Assembly: GCA_964539745.1 (NCBI GenBank)
Contig: CAZIJU010000003.1
Location: 1-64,000, forward strand
DNA from: DSNY01 sp964539745
GTDB lineage: Bacteria; Pseudomonadota; Gammaproteobacteria; Burkholderiales; Burkholderiaceae_F
Direction: 5' to 3'
Length of the DNA: 64,000 nt
The position numbers were made by a program, and so were the translations under genes. The notes beneath the pieces were generated by a model. The model was not told the DNA's origin, searched no databases, and saw only the letters and a program-made list of their open reading frames with translations. The first letter of the stretch is position 1. Every line of letters begins with the position of its first letter. Shown here in pieces: positions 53,573 through 60,907 of this stretch.

Positions 53573-54522
53573 ACGACTGGCGTTCGGCCTGGCAAGGACG
53601 CGTCGATGCGGCCGACGGCGACGCGGGGCTGCGCTGGCATCAGCTCGTCGAGCCGTGGCGCGCGGGTGCAGCGCGCGGCGTGGCGCTGCTCGGCTTCGCG
53701 TCCGACGAAGGCGTTCGCCGCAACCAGGGCCGGATCGGCGCAGCGCAGGGACCGCAGGCGCTGCGGCGGATGCTGGCCAACCTGCCGGTGCACGAACGCT
53801 TTGCGCTGTACGACGCCGGCGACGTGAGGTGCGAAGGCGGTTCGCTCGAGGCCGCGCAGGACGATTACGCCGTGCGCGCGGCGAAGCTGCTCGACGAAGG
53901 CCAGCTCGTCGTCGGGCTCGGCGGCGGCCATGAGATCGCCTGGGCCAGCTATCTCGCGCTCGCCCGCAGCCGCGCGATGAAAACTGCGAGCGCGAAGCTC
54001 GGCATCCTAAACTTCGACGCGCATTTCGACTTGCGCAAGGACGAACGTTCGACCTCGGGCACGCCGTTCCTGCAGGCGCTCGATCATGCGGCGGCGAACG
54101 GCTTGAGCGTCGAATACCGCTGCCTTGGCGTGAGCGAAGCGTCGAACACGCGCGCGCTGTTCGATCGCGCGCGCGAACGCGGCGTGGCCTGGCGGCGCGA
54201 CGACGAGCTGACGCTGCTCGCGCTCGACGCGCGCACGGCGGAACTCACCGACTGGTTGCGGACGATCGACCAGCTTTACCTGACGTTCTGCCTCGACGTG
54301 CTGCCGGCGGCGATCGCGCCCGGCGTCAGCGCGCCGGCCGCGCGCGGGGTGGCGCTGGAAGTGCTCGAACCGCTGATCGCGCTCGCTGCCGGCAGCGGCA
54401 AGCTGAGGCTGGCGGACATCGCGGAGCTTTGCCCGCCGCACGACATCGACCAGCGCACCGCGCGCGTGGCGGCGCGCATCGCGTGGCGGATCGTCCAGGC
54501 GCATCGCGACGTGCCGCGCTGA
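53569..54522 (+). CDS. hutG: Formimidoylglutamase HutG
   Basis: A 317-residue ureohydrolase releasing glutamate and formamide. The Mn-binding motifs are GLGGGHEIAWASYL, LNFDAHFDLR and the third FCLDVLPAAIAPGVSAPA. The start GTG at 53569 overlaps the hutH stop; no ATG fits, and this gives the family's normal N-terminus. It means that the pathway ends with direct hydrolysis and not with the formylglutamate route of hutF. Confidence 0.94.
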   Translation: MNDWRSAWQGRVDAADGDAGLRWHQLVEPWRAGAARGVALLGFASDEGVRRNQGRIGAAQGPQALRRMLANLPVHERFALYDAGDVRCEGGSLEAAQDDYAVRAAKLLDEGQLVVGLGGGHEIAWASYLALARSRAMKTASAKLGILNFDAHFDLRKDERSTSGTPFLQALDHAAANGLSVEYRCLGVSEASNTRALFDRARERGVAWRRDDELTLLALDARTAELTDWLRTIDQLYLTFCLDVLPAAIAPGVSAPAARGVALEVLEPLIALAAGSGKLRLADIAELCPPHDIDQRTARVAARIAWRIVQAHRDVPR

Positions 54523-54529
54523 AGTCGCC

Positions 54530-55762
54530 ATGCGCGCTGACCTGCTGATCCGCAAGGTTCACCTGGCCACGCTCGCCGATGCCTCGGGCTACGGCGAGTT
54601 GCGCGACGCCGCGCTGCTCGTGCACGACGGCCGCATCGCCTGGCTCGGCGCGGAGGAGGCGCTGCCGGCGGGGCTCGACGTGGCGGTCGAAATCGACGGC
54701 GCAGGCGGTTGGCTGACGCCCGGGCTGATCGACTGCCACACGCATCTCGTCTGGGCCGGCAGCCGCACGCGCGAATTCGAGCAGCGGCTCGCCGGCGCGA
54801 CTTACCAGGACATCGCGCGCGCGGGCGGCGGCATCCTCGCGACGGTGCAGGCCACCCGCGCGGCCACACTCGAGGAACTCGTCGCGGCGGCGCGGCCGCG
54901 ACTGCGTGCGCTCGCGCGCGAAGGCGTGACGACGATCGAGATCAAGTCCGGCTACGGGCTCGAAACCGCGACCGAGCTGCGTCAGCTCCAGGCGGCGCGC
55001 CGACTCGGCGCGGAGTTCGGCATCCGCGTGAAGACGACCTTGCTCGGCGCGCACGCGCTGCCGCCCGAATACGCCGGCCGCGCCGACGATTACATCGACC
55101 GCGTGTGCAGCGAGATGCTGCCCGCCGCGCACGCGGCGGGGCTCGCAGACGCCGTCGACGCGTTCTGCGAAGGCATCGGCTTCTCACCCGCGCAGACGCG
55201 GCGCGTGTTCGACGCGGCGCGCGCGCTCGGCCTACCGGTCAAGCTGCACGCGGATCAGCTCTCCGATCTCGGCGGTGCGGCGCTCGCGGCCGAATACGGC
55301 GCGCTGTCGGCCGACCACGTCGAATACGCGTCGGAGGCTTCGGTCGCGGCGATGGCGCGCGCGGGCACGGTCGCGGTGCTGCTGCCAGGCGCGTTCTACT
55401 GCCTGCGCGAGACGAAGGTGCCGCCGATCGCCGCGCTGCGCGCGCACGGCGTGCCGATGGCGGTCGCGACCGACTGCAACCCGGGAACGAGCCCGTGCAC
55501 GTCGCTGCTGCTGATGCTGCACATGGCGTGCACGCTGTTCGGGCTGCGCCCCGACGAAGCGCTCGCCGGCGCGACGCGCCACGCCGCGCGTGCGCTCGGG
55601 CTGCACGGCGAAACGGGCCGGCTCGCGGTCGGCTTGCGTGCCGATCTCGCGCTGTGGGCGATCGACCATCCACGCGATCTGGCTTGCTACCTCGGGCACG
55701 ATCCCTTGATCACGTCGTGGGCGGGCGGCCGTACCGTCGGCGCCGCGACGCGCACGGGCTGA
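54530..55762 (+). CDS. hutI: Imidazolonepropionase HutI
   Basis: A 410-residue amidohydrolase. The metal site HxH lies in LIDCHTHLVWAGSRTREFE, with TIEIKSGYGLETATELRQ and VKLHADQLSDLGGAALAAEY further on, and the NCNPGTSPC-like stretch (VATDCNPGTSPCTSLL) is diagnostic. It opens the imidazolone ring to give N-formimidoyl-glutamate. It starts 7 bp after hutG and closes the hut operon. Confidence 0.96.
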   Translation: MRADLLIRKVHLATLADASGYGELRDAALLVHDGRIAWLGAEEALPAGLDVAVEIDGAGGWLTPGLIDCHTHLVWAGSRTREFEQRLAGATYQDIARAGGGILATVQATRAATLEELVAAARPRLRALAREGVTTIEIKSGYGLETATELRQLQAARRLGAEFGIRVKTTLLGAHALPPEYAGRADDYIDRVCSEMLPAAHAAGLADAVDAFCEGIGFSPAQTRRVFDAARALGLPVKLHADQLSDLGGAALAAEYGALSADHVEYASEASVAAMARAGTVAVLLPGAFYCLRETKVPPIAALRAHGVPMAVATDCNPGTSPCTSLLLMLHMACTLFGLRPDEALAGATRHAARALGLHGETGRLAVGLRADLALWAIDHPRDLACYLGHDPLITSWAGGRTVGAATRTG

Positions 55763-55833
55763 CGCGCGCAACGCCGCGCCTGTGTCGCGGTCCAAACGTT
55801 CGCGACAGTGGTAGTGCAAGCAGGAGGCCGACG

Positions 55834-56040
55834 ATGAACGCGACCGCGCGCCAACGCGAAGAACTACTCGACGCCGCACTGGAAATGACCTTTCCGGCAA
55901 GCGATCCGATCGCCGTCGCCGCGCCGCAGGCGCCCGCACGGCCGGCGACCGCGCACGCGGAGCCGCGCCGCACGCGCAAACGGACCGCAACAGCCGGATC
56001 GGCCGCGCCCGCGACCGGCGTGCCGCAGCGCGGTCGATGA
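55834..56040 (+). CDS. Small protein with an FPASDP motif
   Basis: A 68-residue basic protein. It opens with LLDAALEMTFPASDPIAV, a motif found in many short, otherwise dissimilar bacterial proteins, and ends in an Ala/Pro/Arg-rich, likely disordered tail (PRRTRKRTATAGSAAP). A perfect AGGAGG site lies 8 bp before the ATG, arguing that it is translated. It is not part of the hut pathway, and its role is unknown. Confidence 0.7.
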   Translation: MNATARQREELLDAALEMTFPASDPIAVAAPQAPARPATAHAEPRRTRKRTATAGSAAPATGVPQRGR

Positions 56041-56061
56041 GCGCATGCCGGCCGCTGCAAC

Positions 56062-56511
56062 CTACTTCCGCTGGAGATCGGGCGACAGCTCGGCGGTCGA
56101 GTCGAAGTAAAGGATGACTTGCCGCAAACCCGTCGCCGGTACCGTGGTCGTGCGTCTGAGCGTTTGCTCGTTGTGCTTCGCCTCGACGCTGTAGCGACCG
56201 GGTTTGAGGTCCGCGAGCAGCCACGGGCCGTCCATCTCGGTGTCGATCACGACTTGGCCCTTGGCGTCGGTGATCTTCACGTGCACGCCGGCGAGATGCG
56301 CGCCCGACCCTTTCGCCGCCGTGAGTATCCACAGCCGATAGTCCTTCTTGCGTCCTTCGAGGTCACGCAACTCGCCGACGGTGACGCCGCCGGAAACGAA
56401 AGCGCCGCCTTGCGTGCTCTTGCCTTCGACGACGGCGAACGCCGGCACAGGGGCGGTCATCGTGAGCGCGGCGAACGCCGCCGCGGCGATTCCGTATGCG
56501 ATCCGATTCAT
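56062..56511 (-). CDS. Small periplasmic protein with a carboxypeptidase-regulatory-like (SpaA/Cna-B type) beta domain
   Basis: A 149-residue protein with a signal peptide (IAYGIAAAAFAALTMTAP, cut near AFA). An all-beta domain follows, containing LAGVHVKITDAKGQVVIDTE and LADLKPGRYSVEAKHNEQ, which matches the CarboxypepD_reg/Cna-B fold. A last segment, GLRQVILYFD, closes the sheet. Such small proteins act in the periplasm as single beta-sandwich domains of unknown purpose. The ATG at 56511 gives a clean signal peptide. Confidence 0.75.
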   Translation of the reverse strand: MNRIAYGIAAAAFAALTMTAPVPAFAVVEGKSTQGGAFVSGGVTVGELRDLEGRKKDYRLWILTAAKGSGAHLAGVHVKITDAKGQVVIDTEMDGPWLLADLKPGRYSVEAKHNEQTLRRTTTVPATGLRQVILYFDSTAELSPDLQRK

Positions 56512-56754
56512 CCAGTCCTCCGTGTGGCTTGGCGCGGCGGCGTTCGCGCCGGCAATGAACACGCCCGCGAACGCGAGTAATCCGCCGGCACCGGAGCCCT
56601 GAGCGTAGCCGGCGCGCGCGCAGCGCTCGTCACTGGTTTTACGTAGGTGCGATTCCGGGTTGCGGCAGGCGCGCGATGCCGTCGTCGCCGCATGACGCCT
56701 TGCCGGCACCGGTCGACGTGTCGAACCGACCGGCACCGGTAGACTCCGCCCGCC
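56512..56754. other. Divergent promoter region upstream of dadA-like gene
   Basis: 243 bp without a gene, containing a GTAGGTGCGATTCC (about 56644) short repeat also seen at 10311. TAGACT at 56740-56745 lies 9 bp before the next ATG with no ribosome site between, which would give a leaderless message. Confidence 0.4.
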
Positions 56755-58002
56755 ATGCGCGTCCTCGTCATCGGCGCCGGCGTGATCGGACTCACGACGG
56801 CGTATTTCCTGCAGCGCCAAGATTTTGAAGTCACCGTCGTCGATCGCGAACCGGGAGTCGGCCGCGGCGCCAGCGGCGGCAACGGTGCGCAGCTTTCGTA
56901 CTCGTACGTCGCGCCGCTGGCGGAACCCTCCGTGCTCGCAAAGCTGCCGTCGCTGCTTCTTTCGCGCGAATCGCCGCTCGTGTTCCGCCCGCGGCTCGAG
57001 CCCGCGCAGTGGCTGTGGGGTCTGCGCTTCCTCGCGGCAGCCTCGAGCGAGCGGGCGCGCGCGACGACCGCCGCACTGCTGAAGCTTGCGTTCCTGTCGC
57101 GCGATCTGATCGAGCCGTTGATCCGCGACGAGGCGATTGCCTGCCATTTCACGCGCGGCGGCAAGCTGGTCGTGTATCCGGACGAAGCTTCGTTCGCCGC
57201 TGCGCGCGCGCAGGTCGAGTACCAGGCCACGCTCGGCTGCGAGCAGATGCTGCTGTCGCGCGAGCTGTGCGTCGGGCGCGAGCCGGCGCTGGCGGGCTAC
57301 GCGGACCGCATCGTCGGCGGCGTGTGGACGCCGAGCGACGCCGCGGCCGACTGTGCGGCCTTCTGCGAGCAGCTCGCCGATCGCATGCGCCGCCGCGGCG
57401 TGCGCTTCGAGCTGGGACGCGAAGTCAGGTCGCTGCGCGTGCGCAACGGACGCTTCGAAGGCGCCGACGTCGACGGCGGACCGCTCGCCGCCGATGCCTG
57501 CGTGCTCGCCGCCGGCAGCCACGCACCGCGGCTTGCGCGCGGCGCGGGACTGCGCCTTCCGATCTACCCGCTGAAAGGCTATTCGATCACGCTGCCGTTG
57601 GCGCGCGGTGTGCCGCTGCCGGTCTGCTCGATCACCGACATCCGCCGCAAGGTCGTCTTCGCGCCGCTCGGCCGCCGGGTGCGCGTCGCCGGTTTCGTCG
57701 AGATGGCCGGCCACGACGCGCGCATCCCGCAGTCGCGCATCGATTCGCTCGCCGCCGCCGCGCGCGAGGTGATCGGACTGAAGGCGGACCTGCGCACCGA
57801 AGTGCAGCCGTGGTGCGGGTTCAGGCCGGCGACCCCTTCGGGACTTCCGATCGTCGGCGCGACACCGGTCGAAGGCCTGTACCTGAACGTCGGGCACGGC
57901 GCACTCGGCTGGACGCTGGCCGCGGGCAGCGCGCGGCTCGTCGCGGACGCGATCGCGGGGGTGCGGCCTACAATCGATCCTCGCCCGTTCGCGCTTGCCT
58001 GA
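56755..58002 (+). CDS. D-amino acid dehydrogenase, DadA-like FAD enzyme
   Basis: A 415-residue flavoprotein of the DadA family. FAD binds at VLVIGAGVIGLTTAYFLQ, with the DadA-type ASGGNGAQLSYSYVAPLAEP loop, YPLKGYSITLP and the C-terminal GLYLNVGHGALGWTLAAGSA. It oxidises D-amino acids to 2-oxo acids and passes electrons to quinone at the inner membrane. The next gene is a class III aminotransferase, and a TAXI-TRAP transporter follows, pointing to use of an unusual or D-amino acid. The start has no Shine-Dalgarno site. Confidence 0.88.
   Translation: MRVLVIGAGVIGLTTAYFLQRQDFEVTVVDREPGVGRGASGGNGAQLSYSYVAPLAEPSVLAKLPSLLLSRESPLVFRPRLEPAQWLWGLRFLAAASSERARATTAALLKLAFLSRDLIEPLIRDEAIACHFTRGGKLVVYPDEASFAAARAQVEYQATLGCEQMLLSRELCVGREPALAGYADRIVGGVWTPSDAAADCAAFCEQLADRMRRRGVRFELGREVRSLRVRNGRFEGADVDGGPLAADACVLAAGSHAPRLARGAGLRLPIYPLKGYSITLPLARGVPLPVCSITDIRRKVVFAPLGRRVRVAGFVEMAGHDARIPQSRIDSLAAAAREVIGLKADLRTEVQPWCGFRPATPSGLPIVGATPVEGLYLNVGHGALGWTLAAGSARLVADAIAGVRPTIDPRPFALA
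57969..57974 (+). promoter_or_regulatory. Candidate -10 box for the aminotransferase gene
   Basis: TACAAT, inside the 3' end of the dadA-like gene and 36 bp before the next ATG. It could give the aminotransferase its own promoter. Confidence 0.3.
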
Positions 58003-58010
58003 AGATCCCC

Positions 58011-59348
58011 ATGCACTCCGAATCGCACATCCTGCATCGCCAGCTCCGCGGCCGGTATCCGCTCGCCGTCTCCGGGCAGGGCTGCTTCATCACCGACGCG
58101 AGCGGCAAGCGCTACCTCGATGCCTCCGGCGGCGCGGCGGTGTCGTGCCTCGGGCATGGCCACCCGGACGTGCTCGCCGCGATGCACGCGCAGATCGAGC
58201 GCATCGCCTATGCGCACACGAGCTTCTTCTCGACCGAAGTCGCCGAGCAGCTTGCCGACGCGCTGATCGCGGATGCGCCGGCGGGCATCTCGCACGTGTA
58301 TCTGGTCTCCGGCGGCTCGGAGGCGATGGAAGCGGCGCTGAAGCTCGCGCGCCAGTACTTCGTCGAGATCGGCCAGCCGCAGCGCGCGCAGTTCATCGCG
58401 CGCCGCAACTCGTATCACGGCAACACGCTCGGCGCGCTCGCGGTCGGCGGCAACTTCTGGCGGCGCCGGCAGTTCGCGCCGCTGCTGATCGACGTCGAGC
58501 ACGTGAGCCCCACCTATGCGTACCGCGACCAGCGCGCCGGCGAATCGCCCGCGCAGTACGGCGAACGGCTCGCGCGCGAGCTGGAGGAGACGATCGCGCG
58601 CGTCGGCGGCGACAAGGTGATCGCCTTCGTCGCCGAAACCGTCGGCGGCGCCACCAGCGGCTGCCTGACGCCGCCACCGGGCTACTTCAAGCGCGTGCGC
58701 GAGATCTGCGATCGGCACGGCATCCTGCTGATCCTCGACGAAGTGATGTGCGGCATGGGCCGCACCGGCACGCTGCACGCGTGCGAGCAGGAAGGAGTGA
58801 CGCCCGACCTGATGGCGATCGCGAAGGGGCTGGGCGGCGGCTTTGCGCCGGTCGGCGCGGTGCTCATCGGCGGGCGCGTGATCGACGCGATCGCGCAGGG
58901 TTCGGGGTTCTTCCAGCACGGCCACACCTACATCGGCCATCCGGTCGCGTGCGCCGCCGCGCTCGCGGTGCAGCGCGTGCTCAAGCGCGATCGGCTCGTC
59001 GAGCGCTGCGCGCGGCAGGGGGAAAAGCTCTACGAACGGCTCGCCGGCGCTTTCGGCGAGCACGAACACGTCGGCGACATCCGCGGCCGCGGACTGTTCT
59101 GGGCGATCGAGCTGGTGCGCGACCGCGCGAGCAAGGAGCCGTTCGATCCGAACCTCAGACTCGCGGGGCGGATCAAGCAGGAGGCGATGGCGCTCGGGCT
59201 GATGTGCTACCCGATGGGCGGAACGATCGACGGCGCGCGGGGCGATCACGTGCTGCTCGCCCCGCCGTTCATCGTCACCGACGAGGAACTCGATCTGCTG
59301 ATCGAGCGGCTCGTCGAGGCGGTCGATCGGGCGATCGCTGCGACCTGA
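58011..59348 (+). CDS. Class III PLP-dependent aminotransferase
   Basis: A 445-residue fold-type I aminotransferase. The PLP lysine is K272 in MAIAKGLGGGFAPVGAV, the ring-contacting D243 lies in LILDEVMCGMGRTG, and the phosphate loop is VSGGSEAMEAALKLARQYF. It belongs to the class III group of omega- and aspartate-type aminotransferases; the donor is not readable. It starts 8 bp after the dadA-like stop, so it is likely co-transcribed with it. Confidence 0.92.
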   Translation: MHSESHILHRQLRGRYPLAVSGQGCFITDASGKRYLDASGGAAVSCLGHGHPDVLAAMHAQIERIAYAHTSFFSTEVAEQLADALIADAPAGISHVYLVSGGSEAMEAALKLARQYFVEIGQPQRAQFIARRNSYHGNTLGALAVGGNFWRRRQFAPLLIDVEHVSPTYAYRDQRAGESPAQYGERLARELEETIARVGGDKVIAFVAETVGGATSGCLTPPPGYFKRVREICDRHGILLILDEVMCGMGRTGTLHACEQEGVTPDLMAIAKGLGGGFAPVGAVLIGGRVIDAIAQGSGFFQHGHTYIGHPVACAAALAVQRVLKRDRLVERCARQGEKLYERLAGAFGEHEHVGDIRGRGLFWAIELVRDRASKEPFDPNLRLAGRIKQEAMALGLMCYPMGGTIDGARGDHVLLAPPFIVTDEELDLLIERLVEAVDRAIAAT

Positions 59349-59447
59349 TAACGACAGACGCAGACCGTCGGGGTTGCATCGGTCCAACGCGGGGGGTAAG
59401 GTCGGCGACCGCTGCAGAATTCACCTTCCATCGAAGAGGAGAAAACC

Positions 59448-60431
59448 ATGCGAATCAAGCTTTCCCTGACCGCGGCCGCGCTGGCATCGGCCTTCGTCGC
59501 GGCCGCAACGGCGCCGCAGACGGCCACCGCGCAGCAGCGCTTCATCACGATCGGTACCGGCGGCGTCACCGGCGTGTACTACCCGGCGGGCGGCGCGATC
59601 TGCCGTCTGGTCAACCGCGACCGCGCCAAGCACGGGCTGCGCTGCTCGGTCGAATCCACGGGCGGCTCGGTAGCCAACGTCAATTTGCTGAAGTCGGGCG
59701 AGATCGAATTCGGCGTGGCGCAGTCCGACGTGCAGTTCAACGCGACCAAAGGACTCGGACAGTTCCAGAAGGACGGCGCCTATGGCGACCTGCGCGCGGT
59801 GTTCGCGCTGCACCCCGAGCCCTTCACCGTGGTCGCGCGCAAGGAGGCGAACGTCACGAAGTTTGAGGACTTCAAGGGCAAGCGCTTCAACGTCGGCAAC
59901 CCGGGGTCGGGCACGCTCGCGTCGATGAACGAGCTGCTGGCGGCGATGGGCTGGAAGATGAGCGACTTCGGTCTGGCTTCCGAACTGCGCCCCGACGAGC
60001 ACGGCCCAGCGCTGTGCGACGGCAAGATCGACGGCTTTTTCTACGCGGTCGGGCACCCGTCGGCCAACATCCAGGATCCGACGACGATCTGCGGCGCGAA
60101 GCTCGTCCCGCTGACCGGCCCCGCGATCGACAAGCTGGTCAAGGAGAAACCGTACTACGCGATGGCGACGATCCCCGGCGGCATGTATCCGAACAACCCG
60201 CAGCCGACGCCGACCTACGGTGTGCAGGCCACCGTCGTCAGCTCGGCCAAGGTGCCTGCGGACGTCGTCTACACGGTGGTCAAGACGGTGTTCGACAACC
60301 TCGACGAGTTCAAGAAGCTGCACCCGGCGCTGGCCCATCTGAAGCCCGAGGAAATGTTCAAGAACGGCCTGTCGGCGCCGCTGCACGACGGTGCGCTGCG
60401 CTACTACCGCGAAAAGGGCTGGATCAAGTGA
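59448..60431 (+). CDS. TAXI family TRAP transporter substrate-binding protein
   Basis: A 327-residue periplasmic binding protein. The signal peptide (to about 29) ends ATAQQ. The TAXI family text is FITIGTGGVTGVYYPAGGA, EFGVAQSDVQFNATKG and NVGNPGSGTLASMNELLAAM. It delivers a small organic anion or amino acid to the fused TRAP membrane protein encoded downstream. An AGGAG site precedes the ATG. Binding gene and permease gene are separated by 476 bp of tandem repeats, which is unusual for a TRAP system. Confidence 0.94.
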   Translation: MRIKLSLTAAALASAFVAAATAPQTATAQQRFITIGTGGVTGVYYPAGGAICRLVNRDRAKHGLRCSVESTGGSVANVNLLKSGEIEFGVAQSDVQFNATKGLGQFQKDGAYGDLRAVFALHPEPFTVVARKEANVTKFEDFKGKRFNVGNPGSGTLASMNELLAAMGWKMSDFGLASELRPDEHGPALCDGKIDGFFYAVGHPSANIQDPTTICGAKLVPLTGPAIDKLVKEKPYYAMATIPGGMYPNNPQPTPTYGVQATVVSSAKVPADVVYTVVKTVFDNLDEFKKLHPALAHLKPEEMFKNGLSAPLHDGALRYYREKGWIK

Positions 60432-60454
60432 CGCATTCGTCCGTGAGCAAGCGG

Positions 60455-60887
60455 CGCAGCCGCGCAGCGAACGGTAACGAATGCGTCATCCCGAGCGGCG
60501 CAGCGGCGAGGGATCTCACCCGAGGCGATGTGCCGAGATCCCTCGCCTGCGGCTCGGGATGACCGCGCAGCCGCGCAGCGAACGGTAACGAATGCGTCAT
60601 CCCGAGCGGCGCAGCGGCGNNNNNNNNNNNNNNNNNNNNNNNNNNNNNNNNNNNNNNNNNNNNNNNNNNNNNNNNNNNNNNNNNNNNNNNNNNNNNNNNN
60701 NNNNNNNNNNNNNNNNNNNAGGGATCTCACCCGAGGCGATGTGCCGAGATCCCTCGCCTGCGGCTCGGGATGACACCGTGCATCCGCGCAGCGAACGGTA
60801 ACGAATGCGTCATCCCGAGCCGCGCAGCGGTGAGGGATCTCAAGCGGTGCGATGAGCCGAGATCCCTCGCCTGTCGCTCGGGATGAC
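60455..60887. repeat. 111-bp tandem repeat with long inverted ends
   Basis: Each unit contains GTCATCCCGAGCGGCGCAGC, then GAGGGATCTC, a short spacer, GAGATCCCTC and GCTCGGGATGAC, so it folds into a long hairpin. A shared linker carries GCAGCGAACGGTAACGAATGC. GTCAT starts lie at 60485 and 60596 (111 bp apart) and at 60809 after the gap. The last copy (60809-60887) has drifted. Flanks of the N run continue each other in repeat phase. No gene lies in 60432-60907. Confidence 0.85.
60620..60719. other. Assembly gap of 100 N
   Basis: Unknown bases, almost certainly a scaffold gap of arbitrary length. It lies inside the tandem repeat, and the bases before and after it are contiguous in the 111-bp unit. 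Confidence 0.98.
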
Positions 60888-60907
60888 CGTCGCGAACAGG
60901 AGCGCCC

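Noticed and set aside
60485..60887. CRISPR array
   Set aside because: The 111-bp unit is conserved throughout its length, so there are no unique spacers.
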